Positions 39,901 through 51,720 of a DNA stretch of 64,000 nt are shown here, in pieces. The DNA comes from Nomia melanderi (lineage: Eukaryota > Arthropoda > Insecta > Hymenoptera > Halictidae), in NCBI RefSeq assembly GCF_051020985.1, contig NC_135003.1, positions 3,496,001 through 3,560,000 on the forward strand. Direction: 5' to 3'. Under the pieces are notes generated by a model. It did not search any database and was not told the DNA's origin. It saw only the letters and a list, made by a program, of their open reading frames with translations. A program made the translations under genes and the position numbers. Position 1 is the stretch's first letter. Each line of letters starts with the position of its first letter.

Positions 39901-42900
39901 ATGGCATTTCGTAATTGGAAGAATTGGGGTAGAAACCTTCGTATGAGCCAGCGTACGTTAAACATTGGCTGACAGTTTCTTTATTTCGAAACTACGCTTG
40001 TTTTCTATTCACGTGTTCTTTTTATAGGCCGTCCAAACACTGAAGACAGCTGCGTGCAGGTTGATCTGTCAAGAGGTTAGTAACCTAACCTGTAACCTGC
40101 GACTTTCTACCCATAATACTTTGATAACGCATCTTGCACCACTCTACTATTATGTATGCCTGGTTATTTGTAATTCGGATCATTTAATGCAGTAGATATC
40201 TCTATTGAAACATACTAGAATGTATCATTTTTAAATTAGACTATATCATCATTCAAGGAACATTGAAAATCATTTTCTTCTTATCAATGTTTATAGGTTT
40301 TTTTATATATTAATAGATGAATTAGTTGTTTTACATTGTTAAAGGAAATATTTATATATTTATTTTATGTTTCATTAATTACATTTTATAAGAAATATCT
40401 GAAATACAATAACAAGCAGAAATAAATTTATTTTATAGGATTAAAGGAAAACATAACTGAAATTTTGACCAATCTCTGTCAGACTCACAGTGTTCCAAGC
40501 GTAAAGAAATTAGCGTATCTTAATGCGATTGTTAAACTGATTAGTGAAAATGATTCACCAGATTATGGATATTCTACTGATGATGTCTTCTGCTGGTAAG
40601 AATTCAAAAATATTTATTATGGATACTATCAGGTTATTATTATTTATTATTATATTGAATATTGATTTTGTAGTTTACGTGTGGGTCTTGTCCATGAAGC
40701 AACACAAGTACGTGCTGCTGCATTGCGAGCAGTTCGATACATGCTCAAGAAAGAGCAAGATGTCGTTGCAATTAACAAATTGCAATATCCATATTTTGTG
40801 GCTCGTAGCATGGATGTTAATTTACGAAATGAAATGGAAGGACTGCAAGCCCTTAGACTGGTTAGACGAATTTTAGTATTAGCTCCAAAACATTTTAGTC
40901 CTATTTTAGCAAGATCTTTAATCAGTCTGATAAATGGAGGAATCGAAGAGAAAGATGGAGCATTTCGAGCATTCTTAGCAACTCTGTGTGAGTTAGGAGT
41001 TTTAAATTCAAATTTATTAATCAGTTGTGGAGGAATTGGTGCTCTTGGAAGAGCTGCCATGACTGGACAAAGTCCTGCTATAATTGAATCTGTTGTAGGA
41101 GTTTTATTAAAATTATTAAATACTCCTGAAACTAGGAGTAGCGTTTCTCTTTTATGCTTCGCAGCTCCTTATTGTGAGCTACATTCATTGAGTATAGATG
41201 GAACGAAAGAGGAACGAGAAAGATTTGCAGCGAGTAAACTAGCATTATTAAGTATATTAAGATCTTACTCTGGTGTTCTACATTTCTGTCGACCGGACGA
41301 TAATTCAGGTCTGAAAGCTATAGCAGATATTTTGTATGTTGAACAACTTGAAGTAAGAGGTGCTGTATTAGAATTACTTTACGAATTGTTGGATCTACCA
41401 TTACCTACATGGACAGATGAACCTGATGTTGCTCTCGCTGCAATAGATCCTAGTAGAACACGTGACTCGTGGAAATTGTCAGAAGGTTTTGTCGCAGCCG
41501 AGGGAAAGTATATTTTACCATCTTTATCATCGCGCTGTCCAAACATAACAGAAATTCATTTAGCGTTGTTGGTTTATGCTTTATTGGAATGTGGCTTACA
41601 TCATGCCCTTGCAGAAACTATAGTTTCTACTGACACTTTTATTTCTGTACGTGCTGCTGTTCTTTTGGGTGCATTATTGCATCTTGCACATTCTTTACTG
41701 CCGTCTGAAGTATGTGATCTTACACCGCCGTTACCGAATTTATTGGAACATGCGAGTACAGGAAAGCATCAAGCCTTAGCAGCTGTAACCATTTTGGAAC
41801 GAATGCATACCATGATGCGTCGGAGACCAGCGCCGGCTAGTTTGTTTCTTGATAAAATTTTACAAGCGGGTAGTTGGTTGAGACCAACATTACCAAGGCG
41901 TCAACGAACTTCTAATAGACACTGGCTACGTAGAGAATCACCAACTACACCTCTTTTAAAGGATGCTCAAGTACTCAGCTCTAAAGACGCACTTGCATGG
42001 AATTGGCCGGTGGTGCGATCCATATTACGTTCACGAGAAGATATCATGCGAACTCTTCATGATTCTGATCATAGACTGTTCATGAAAAGGCTTGTACGTT
42101 ACTTTAAACCATGTTCAAATGGATATAGTAGGATAGAATTAGCAACGAATGCCAATTTAGCACGAGAAGCAACATTAGCTGGTTGTGATTTATTAAACTG
42201 TTTATTAGAACTACATGAACCGGAGGGTTCAAAATTGTTGAATGAGTTAATTGGAGATATAGCTGAACAAATTGCTTGTTTACGAACAGCTCAATCTGCT
42301 CACGAGTGTCTATTTTCACCTCGTCATATGTCTACCACTTGTTGTCAGAAGTATTTTCTATTTCTTGGACAATTAAGTCAATCAGCGAAAGGAACTGTAA
42401 TTCTGAATGGGTTTAATTTATTAGAGAAGTTGCAAGACTTAGCTTTAGCTACTAATCATGACTGTTACGTTAAACTTATAGTTTCAAGTTTAGATTATTG
42501 TAGAGACGGAGCTAATAGAAAAGTAATGACCAAGATTATTACTGAAGCAACATCAGAAGGTACACGTCTATATGCCACACAGTTCCTTCGATTGATACTC
42601 AGAGCCAGAATGTCTGATGCCTATCGATGGGCAATATCACTACTAACTGCTAGATTGTCTGACTCCAGTAAAACTGTAGCATTAACTGCTTTAGAGGCAT
42701 TACATGAAGCTTGCGAAGAGCCAGAATATTTAGAAGCTCTATTGCAGCATGAAAGTCAATCTCGAGATTGGAGTAAATGGCTTGAAGAGTTAGGTGACAA
42801 AGGTTACTTGTTGAAAATTCGACTTTACTCTCTTCATCAAGGTTTTACAACACTATCCTCTCCTACTGAAGAATTAGAAAGATGGATCTGTCCTGGTGGT

Positions 42901-45601
42901 TTTGCAGAGAGATATGTTGGTTTAATAGAAGGAGAAATACACGATTCATTAACCCGTCGTCAAAGAGACGAAACTGGAAGTTATCACAGAAGAACAACTA
43001 ACGTTCCCATGACGCCTCATAATATTTTCATTCTACCACATTTAGTAGGGCAGTTGGCACAATACGATTTAGGCATGCAGTTACTGATACGTCGAAATGT
43101 GATACAACGATTCGCTCGAGTCGTTCAACGGTTTAGAATGGAAGTAGGCAGTACTGACTCAGAATCAAACTCAAGATGCACCAAAACTAATTGTTCTGTA
43201 ATCGACGATGTTTGCGTAATGTCAGAAGAATCTAGTACGGATGAGACAGTAGAATCAAATAGATTAGAAACAATAATGGATTCTGAAGTCGCTGAGGCAA
43301 CGGATGTATGTAGTCCTCAAAAAGTTGATTCTTTGGTGGATGTTCGTCGTAAAACAAGTTTAGATGATTCCAGACGTAATACTACAGAAAGAACTTGGAG
43401 ATTAGAGGCTAAATCTCGAGATGAGCAAAATAATGGTTTAAATAAAAAGATTTTAAGAGTAAAGTCTGCATTATGGGTGCTTGGTCATGCAGGAACATCA
43501 GCTGCGGGTGTGGAACAGTTGAATCATTTAGGAACAATAGAATTGATAACATCCATTGCTGAGACTTGTTTGTATTATTCGGTTCGAGCAACAGCTATGT
43601 ACGCTCTCAGTCTTATTGGAACTACTCGCGCGGGTGCTGATGCTTTGTCTTCTTTTGACTGGCCATGCGTTAGACACAGACGTGGTGATCACTGGCCTGT
43701 TGTACCTCCTAGCAAATATCCAGCGCCGAGTCCAATTCCTATACAACGACACCATAGAAGCCTTAGCGATGGCAAGCCAGAATTACCAGAACCAGTGGCT
43801 CGAAGGACCAGAAATCGATCTGAAAGTGCAGCTACAGATCTTGAAGCAAGACGTTATGCTTTACCGTAAGTTTCCTTTCAAGTTTTTCTTATTGTAATCC
43901 AGTGCAAAAATTTAAACAAATCATTACAAGAGAACTTACTGTTAATTCATACGTTTTATCCAGAAATATATATATTTGAAAATATATTTACACAATTTAT
44001 ATGTACTTATAGAGAAAGAGGAGAAACACCAAGTCCCGTTTCTAGTATTCAAAGATTAAGTCAACAGGATGCTGAGGGATATGCGAAACTCCGTAGCCTG
44101 CAACGCCATCGAAGACCGAGTTATTCTCAGAGTAGTTTGGAGGCAAGTATATTTCAAATTGATTTTTTATATAATAACATATATTAGATTTAACATTTAG
44201 TTTGTATGTTTTGTTAGATGTATAGTTTGGATGGTCGACTTTCATTGCAAAGTTTATCAGAATTTGACTCGTCTCGCAGCTGGATTGCAGAGCACATATA
44301 TACTCCGACACCCCCACCTCCTGAAGATAGTAACGATAATTTATTTTACATGGGTATTGCTCTTCCAAAAAGACTTATAACTATATTTCCGGAACCACCA
44401 CAGCCGTCGATTTTGTCTGTAACCGACGATATACCTAAATCTGATGTAGAAACGACTGAAGTAGACGAAGAATCCTGTTCGGAATATGACGAGGATGCGG
44501 AACATTGCCGTATCTGTTTAGTGTGTTATAATGGCAGAATTAGTAATAAAGATTCAGAACAAGATGCTAAATTACAAAGGTAAAATTGTTGTTCTTTTTA
44601 TATTATAACTGTAATATAATAGGAAACAATGGGATTCCAGCGTTCTTAATGCTAAACGTTTACGAATAGTAAATTCAAATTAGTGATAAACTCAAGTATA
44701 GTTTCTAGTGACACTATTTTAAATTCTAGAGGGCATAATCACACTATGAGTTTTTTATGAAAATAAAGTATTTCATCGTATAAGTCTTTAAGATACAAAT
44801 AATAAATTACAAAGATATAGTAAATTTTCACAACACAATATTTTATTTGTACAGGATAATACTTAGACACGCACAGCGATTAGCGAATCCCTTATGGTAT
44901 CGACATAGTCGACAGACCCTGCTTAGACTGCGACAGCTGCATTCAGACAAATTTCAGGTAGGTCCAAATATTAAGATTCTGAAACAGATATATAGTATTT
45001 TCGACATTTTTTTACCATGTAATTGTTTCTTTACGTTATAGGATACTTGTTTATTTTCGGATGTAGCAGCTCGTTTAGGTAGCGGTACTTACAGAATGCC
45101 GGCACGACGATTTCTACAGGAATTGTTTCTAGACTCTACATTTGATGCAGTGAGTTTATGAATGTTTTCTTAGATACAATTTTAATTGTGTTATATAACA
45201 GTAATTTCTTTACTAATAACTTTATAATGCAGCTTTATGTAGAACCTGCAAATATTCTAAAATTAAATGCGAGTAATGAGGAAAAACCGTTACAATCGCC
45301 CACTCCTGCGGCAGCTGAACCCAAGCCCCTTGTGCCTTCAGAAAATAAAATCAATGGAAGACTTACTTTTTCTGAGATTGAAGTAACGCAACTGGATGTT
45401 GTCACCGAGGAGGCAGGAGGCGATTCCTGTAAAACACAACAATGCAATAAAGTGCAAGAAGTTTTGAGGAATTCCGAACGACTGAGCGATGAAAAACTAA
45501 TAGCCGAAATTTTGAAACCGGAAGAAAGAATACGTCTATCAAAGAGTTCTGATAGAATATTAAAGGTAACAGGTACAAACAGTGCCATCAGCCTTGATTA
45601 G
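39901..45601 (+). CDS. rictor: rictor, rapamycin-insensitive companion of TOR (mTORC2), complete, 9 exons
   Basis: Scaffold of TOR complex 2, needed for AKT/SGK phosphorylation. Exons: 39901-39952, 40028-40075, 40439-40595, 40674-43865, 44013-44142, 44218-44579, 44855-44957, 45042-45149, 45233-45601; 1506 aa. Family marks: QALRLVRRILVLAPKHFSP, CELGVLNSNLLISCGGI, DSWKLSEGFVAAEGKYILP, ISVRAAVLLGALLHLAHSLL, DALAWNWPVVRSILRSRED, HDSDHRLFMKRLVRYFKP, KLIVSSLDYCRDGANRKVM, LGDKGYLLKIRLYSLHQGF, and near the end of the big exon SALWVLGHAGTSAAG, ALSLIGTTRAGADALSSFDW, HWPVVPPSKYP. The N-terminus reads MAFRNWKNWGRNLRMSQRRP and keeps the PLDL-like VQVDLSR motif. Exon 4 is 3192 nt, about 70 percent of the protein. 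The intron after 44142 uses a GC donor (GAG/GCAAGT). The C-terminal third is low-conservation, as in other rictors. Confidence 0.96.
44143..44217 (+). other. GC-AG intron of rictor
   Basis: The exon ends TTGGAG and the intron begins GCAAGT, the usual strong GC-donor consensus; it ends TTGTTAG before 44218. This joins phase 0 to phase 0 and continues SQSSLE to MYSLDGRLSLQ. The nearby GT (after GAGGCAA) would be phase 1 and leads to stops with every acceptor in reach. Confidence 0.8.
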
Positions 45602-45660
45602 CAGTCACCGACTCTCAAGCAATTGTAAATATTTTGTATTAAAGTAATAACGAATTATGA

Positions 45661-45666
45661 AATAAA
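45661..45666 (+). terminator. rictor polyadenylation signal
   Basis: AATAAA 60 bases after the stop codon, with an ATTAAA a little earlier near 45638. Confidence 0.55.
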
Positions 45667-45969
45667 TTACACTGCCAAAATTGAATCATAAATCAGTGAA
45701 ACAGTGTATTTGTGTAATTCACTGCCAATAATTAGAAGAACAAGATATTTTTCATTTTTTTAAACGATTTCTGGTTATCGCGAAATAATTTATGATCGCC
45801 TGATAGATGCATATAGCGTGAACGATCAAACTTATTATTTCGATACATAGTTTAAATAAAAAATGGCAAACGTTCCAGTGAAAATGGCAAAATGTTTTAA
45901 CCCTTTCCGATTGAAGCATTTTGAGAGTGGACTACCCTATTAGATGTAACACTTATTCCGTAAAAAATT

Positions 45970-46060
45970 AACATATTTATGGTTTATATTTATTTATTTA
46001 TTTATATATATAAATATGTTTAACATATTTATGGTTTATATTTACTTATTTATTTAACAG
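45970..46060. repeat. tandem duplication of a TATTTATGGTTTATATTTA segment
   Basis: ACATATTTATGGTTTATATT followed by TTTA repeats occurs at about 45970 and again at about 46024, so the unit is about 54 bases in two copies. Confidence 0.7.
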
Positions 46061-47884
46061 TTACGATATGGTAGCTTAGAGGTGTCTAACTTACTCCTCT
46101 CACGCTAGCAACTCGAAAACAGCGTTCCCTCACTACTTTTACTTTAGGAGCTGACCGACACTGTGTATCTACATATGTGAGTAGTTCTATGTAGTGTTCA
46201 AGAAATAAGTAAAAGTAGATATAGGGAGGGTAACTTTTTGTGAAGGAATGTTGTTATGGTGCTCATGGGTACTCAAGTAGACATCTTTGAGGTAAGTGAA
46301 AGAAGAGCCACTCGAATCTTACGAACAATAACTAAAGCGATACCTACGTTTAAGTTTTAAAGAATTGTAAAGGGGTAACTCCAGTCTTTAAATGTATAGT
46401 AGAGATACTCGTGAACAAATGTTTTCAATATTTGTAGTGATATTCGAATTTAAAGAATTTTTGAAACAAAAAGGTTTGTTCCCGTTACCATTGGTTATAT
46501 GATGTATACAAACATTTTATACTAAAAGCAATGAACTGCAAAAGTAGAAACTTCATGACTTAAAATGAGCCAAGATATTCTACGATTTCTTTTCAGAAAG
46601 TTACAACAGTCTGAACATTGGTAATTTATCAAAGAAAATCTTGTTTCCTTAATTTTGCATACCAGTGTATATTTATTATTTAGATCTAGAATATAATCTG
46701 TATTACGTTCTTACTACGTAGGAAACCGTGAATATTTTTATGTTCTGATAATGGAAATAATCGAATGCACAAGTCTTTTACTTGCGGAATGCCGCATCGC
46801 GGTGTTACTAAGTAAAGAGGTATTGTTGCATTAATTTCATTATGAACTACATCTTTAAACTTGCATTTTCTAAGCAGAACTTTAAAGAAACTGATTATAC
46901 TTTTCTCAGAAATTTAATGTTATTATTTTAAGACAAAATATATAAAATATGAATTTATTTATCATTATATTGTTCGCAAGTAATGTTCAAACTGAAACTA
47001 AAATTTTCTCAAAAAGTTCAATTTTTTCTAATCAATATAAAGCAAGAACGAACTGTATATAATTAATATCTTTCGAGATAAAGAAATATTTCGCAACTTC
47101 TAAACACTGGGGTATAAAATATTTTCGATAAATGTAGAAATCTACTTTATCGTGCCACTAAAAGAGTAACACTTCGTTTATAAGAGGGAAAAGAATACCA
47201 TGCTTCGTCTCACAATGTGATAATGTTGCACGGTAAACCGCTGTGTTTCGTTATGACAGTTAACTCCACACCGAAATACACGGTCAGAAGCTGTCTGTTT
47301 CCTAGAGCTTTTCTTTCATAAAACAAACTATAAATCTGTGTAAGGTGTTTCATCTATTACATTTCGTCGGTAGTATAACTCATCTGTAGTATTTCAATAT
47401 TTGCACTAGCAGATGGCAGTGATGACTCCTATCATACAGTGAAATTCGAATCATGTTATTTATCAGTTTTCGAGTACTACTCTGTCAATAACATACGATT
47501 TTTTTAGTTAATGAACTATCAATTTGTTTTTTATTTGTAACATGTAAGTTATGAAATTATTATTAGAAGTCTGTGTTATTAAATTAAACATACATAATAC
47601 GATGTATGTGCATAAATATTTCATGTTACTGAGAATATTTTCATTAGTTTCTTGTGTTTACAATTGTAAAAATATGACCACGTTATCAAAGTGACGTTAC
47701 GTTATGTGTTTGTATTTTACTGTTGAAAGTATTATAAAATATATATTTAAACATTCTTTACTAATTTTTTACAATTAACCACTTCAACTATATAAGCAAT
47801 TTATAATAGTTTTCTTGTAATTACAATTACTATAAATAAAAGATAGGTTTTAACATTCAAGGTTTTATTTAGATTTTATGAAAT

Positions 47885-49302
47885 ATGTCTGAGAAAGAAA
47901 AAACGGTACTTGTAACTGGTGGGACAGGATTAGTGGGTAAAGCCATTCAGATGATTATTGAAAACGATAAAAATGAAAATGAGAATTGGATATTTGTAGG
48001 CTCTAAAGATGCAGACTTATGGTAAATTATTTTCTAATTATTATGATTTCAGTAATTAGGGCAGTAGACCTTTATTTATTTATTCTACGATAAATGCTTA
48101 ATGTTTTCAGTAATAAGCAAAGTACAGAGAAATTATTCGAAAAACATAAACCAACACATGTTGTTCACTTGGCTGCTATGGTTGGTGGTCTATTTCACAA
48201 TATGGCACATAATTTGGATTTTTTGGTAAATTAAGTTAATTTTAAGCGATTGATATATAATTGATATTAAATTAATCAACATATATTTTTTGAATTTTTA
48301 GAGGAATAATATTCATATGAATGATAATGTATTACAAACTGCTCATGAAAATGGGGTCGTTAAAGTTATTTCATGTTTATCAACTTGCATATTTCCTGAT
48401 AAAACAACATATCCCATTGATGAAACTATGGTATTGTCATTTTAAGTTTACATACTATGTAAGATTTTAATTGATATTTAAATTTATGTTCTTTTTAAAA
48501 AATTTCTTTAGATTCATAATGGACCACCACATCCATCAAATTATGGTTATAGTTATGCTAAGCGTCTTATAGATGTAGCAAATAGGGGTTATTATGAACA
48601 ACATGGTAGGCTTTATACCAGTATCGTTCCTTGCAATGTGTTTGGCCCAAATGATAATTTCCATCCTAGTGCTAGTCATGTAATACCAGGATTAATGCGC
48701 AGACTTTATGATTTGATAAAAGATGGTACAGAAAATTTTTAATGAATATTTTAATATTCACATGATATTTTGTAGACTGAGATTAGTATGAATATCCATC
48801 TTTCAGGAAATACAGAAGATAAAGAATTTACAGTACTGGGTTCTGGAAAACCCTTGAGACAGTTTATTTATAGTTTAGATCTAGCTAAATTGATAATATG
48901 GGTATTGAGAGAATATGATTCTGTGGAGCCAATAATATTATCAGGTATACCTAAAATAGATAAAATTAATGCAATATTGTAGTATGTTACTACATATAGT
49001 GTTCTACAACTAATAAAGTATATGGTTTTCTGTAATTAATGAAGTATTTATTTTTCTACTGTACAGTGGATGAATCACAAGAAGTTACAATATCGCAAGT
49101 AGCTGAAGCAATTGCACAGGCATTTAACTTCAAAGGAAAAATAGTATATGATGTATCCGCAGCTGATGGACAATATAAAAAAACAGCAAGCAATGGAAAA
49201 CTGCGAAAATATTTACCAGATTTTGAATTTACACCATTCAATCAAGCCATTAAAGAAAGTGTTGATTGGTATATAACAAATTATAATCAGGCTAGAAATT
49301 AA
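47885..49302 (+). CDS. Gmer: GDP-L-fucose synthase (GDP-4-keto-6-deoxymannose epimerase/reductase), complete, 6 exons
   Basis: NADPH-dependent last step of de novo GDP-L-fucose synthesis in the cytosol, converting GDP-4-keto-6-deoxy-D-mannose to GDP-L-fucose for fucosylation. Exons: 47885-48021, 48111-48225, 48302-48430, 48512-48725, 48807-48944, 49067-49302; GT-AG, phase-consistent, 322 aa (animal enzymes are about 320). Extended SDR family: GGTGLVG nucleotide-binding loop at residues 12-18, HLAAMVGG at 65-72, SCLSTCIFPD at 108-117 carrying the catalytic Ser/Cys region, and YxxxK at Tyr140-Lys144 in NYGYSYAKR. Later marks are VPCNVFGPNDNFHP, PLRQFIYSLDLAKLIIWVLR and SNGKLRKYLPDFEFTPF. The ATG at 47885 is the first before the Rossmann fold. 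Confidence 0.97.
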
Positions 49303-49568
49303 TGAATGTCAGATATATATATATGTTCTATTTAAAGTGTATAATTATTTAAGTAATACCAGAGGTATTTTAATTACACTAAATTTAAAATTAAGAAACT
49401 GCATTTTTAATTATTTTCCTATTTAATTAATATAGCAATTTGCTGAAAGGTTGGAAATGAGTTACATATAATTATATTTCCTAATTTGTGATATTACTAC
49501 TATAAACTACATATTAAAATAAAATCTTATGTATTAAGCATTATTGCCATACATATTGTATATTTTTG

Positions 49569-49609
49569 AAATAAATATTCTGTAGATATCATGTAATTTT
49601 CTGTAAAAT
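49569..49609 (+). terminator. candidate polyadenylation signals of GDP-fucose synthase
   Basis: AATAAA hexamers at about 49569 and 49604, roughly 270-300 bases after the stop, in AT-rich sequence; either could serve. Confidence 0.4.
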
Positions 49610-50839
49610 AAAGATTAACTATTTTAAAATAAAATTTATGTAAAATTTTATTTTGAAATTATCTTTGATACATGTGATTCGCATGACACAACAATGTTAT
49701 ATTATGTTTATTGGTGGTTTATCAATGCAAGCAAACACGTCTTGATATTTACAGGACTGCATGTACGAACTAATAATACTGATATCTTTCATTTTGTAAT
49801 TTTTTGTACTTTATATCGGCTGGGTAAACGCCCCAATAGCCTCAAAGTGTATAAAAGACATTTAAAAAAATATACAAGATTTTAAAAAGACGTAATATGT
49901 ATTTAACCAAACTTTTCTAGCATTTTATTATTCAAAGGTGATACTATTTTCTTAACTACTTTTATTATTTATTACGTATTTTTACTTTCACGCGTGTTTA
50001 TAAATTAATTTTTATATGGAACTTAAATTTAAAACCGAGAATTTAAATATGATATTTTATATTAATTCCTTTTTTATAATGTAAAGATTTTATCATCAAT
50101 TATAATAGAATAGCTGTTTGTTTTATACAATAAAATGTACAATATGAATGGTGCAATCGATAGAAAATTATTATGCATAGAAAAATTAGTTAAAAACGTA
50201 GAATAAAATATTTTCGTTTAAAACCTCGTTTACGAGAAAATCCAGTTAAAAATTCATCAAGTATCCGTTCATTTGGCTAACTATGGAAAAAATATGTTCA
50301 ATAATATGTATCAATCCTTTACGAAAATTAGCTTCTAAATAAAAGAATCTTATTCTCCTTCTTTATATTTATTTTTTCTTATCTTCACATATACAATAAC
50401 TCCTTATCAATTTCACTATCTAAAGTTATTCAAATACACGTTTGCTCAACAAAGTTTTAGATAGAATTTTCTCAAAAACCAAATCTTGCTCAACAATATT
50501 TCAATCAACATATCCAACTTATTTTTATTCATAGAATCATCCTCTGGACGGCAGTACTATAAAAAAGATGAATTTTCATTCGGTTCATAATTTTTTCATG
50601 TAAAATGTTTTACGTGAACATTATTGTTAATAAATTAGAAACAAATACGTCAATAAGAAGTTTCTCATATTTCTCTTCAATTTAAAAATATCCTCGAATG
50701 AACCCTTAGCATACAAAGTCACCCAGCAACCTCAGCTTATTTGCAACAGAAACAACAGACAAATGAACATTTTCAACAAATAAAATTCTCCTAGATTAAA
50801 AATTACATACAAACCAATACATTTACAAATAAAATCCTT

Positions 50840-51100
50840 CCAAAACAGAAACTAAAATAAATAAATACTTTCAACAACCAAAACTCACAATCTTTGATAT
50901 TTTCAGTTTCAATAAAAACGAAAATCTCAATAATTTGGGAAAAATACCATAAAACATTCTAAGATAATAAAATTCTTCTAAAATAGAATCTATAAACAAA
51001 TACTTTTAGCAACCGAAACTCACAATCCTCGATACCGCTTTCAGCTTGAATAAAGTCATAACAAAATATCCCATAAAACAGTCTAAGATAACAACGAAAA
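50840..51100. repeat. diverged tandem repeat, unit about 125-135 bases, two copies
   Basis: ACAACCAAAACTCACAATC at about 50873 recurs as GCAACCGAAACTCACAATC at about 51008. CCATAAAACATTCTAAGATA at about 50949 recurs as CCATAAAACAGTCTAAGATA at about 51071. Confidence 0.6.
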
Positions 51101-51239
51101 ACCCTCGAGAACCACTTAGCAAAGAACGTCGACCGTTCACCATCGCATGCAAAGGATTAAATTGTGATCCTGCATTCCAAAGCTTGAAGACCACTGACGA
51201 CAGGAGAGCTCGTCAGCGACACTCGATGCTACTGCAAGT

Positions 51240-51720
51240 GTAGCGAGGCGGAGCGTCGCTGCGACGCGACGCGTCGCGTCCCGTCTTGCGGCAGCGGCGG
51301 GCGTCGCGACGCACGCGCGCCCGTCGACGTAAATTAAGCGCCCTCCGGAGTCCCGTCGGTGGTGGTGTTCGACGGTGGCTCAAAATTCGTTGCTCAGTCG
51401 CGCTCGAGGTGGCTCACCTCGACGGTCGCTGGTGATAAGTGTTTTTTGCGTGTACATATACACACACTCACATGCACACACAACACACACACACACTACT
51501 TTCTCATTCACTCACTCACTCACTCACTCACACACGTACATATATACATCGGGAGTCGTGGTGCCGCTATGCGATGTCGCTCTTCGCACGTGGTGCGGCG
51601 TCGTCGGTTTTGGCTCCGCGAGTGAGATGCACCAGCGAGCCGCAGACTCGCGGCACGCGGGCGGCGATGCAACGGTGACGGGGGTGCGTTTACACGCGTT
51701 GCGACACCGTGCACGGTAAC
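51240..51720. promoter_or_regulatory. CpG-dense island, probable promoter or non-coding first exon
   Basis: About 480 bases far more GC- and CpG-rich than the flanks, with GCGACGCGACGCGTCGCG-type sequence. Possible donors follow (GCTG/GTGATA near 51431, AACG/GTGACG near 51673). No protein-coding frame is recognisable. By position it could be another promoter of the DAGL gene downstream; this is inference. Confidence 0.35.
51464..51537. repeat. (CA)n and (CACT)n compound microsatellite
   Basis: ACACACACAC followed by about five CACT/ACTC units, within the GC-rich island. Confidence 0.9.

Larger units (their letters stand above)
45602..47884. other. intergenic region between rictor and GDP-fucose synthase
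   Basis: Begins with the rictor 3' UTR (AATAAA at 45661-45666, 60 bases past the stop) and ends with the upstream region of the next gene. A TTAACCCTTT end without a clear partner lies at about 45897. An imperfect direct duplication lies at about 45970-46060. A GCAGATGGCAGTG motif lies near 47409. No other gene is supported. Confidence 0.6.

Noticed and set aside
40650..41060. 136-codon frame antisense to rictor
   Set aside because: It mirrors the large rictor exon, whose + strand frame has clear family motifs.
44143..44150. GT donor at GCAA/GTATAT as the rictor splice site
   Set aside because: It gives phase 1 and an immediate stop with each available acceptor; the GC donor restores the frame.
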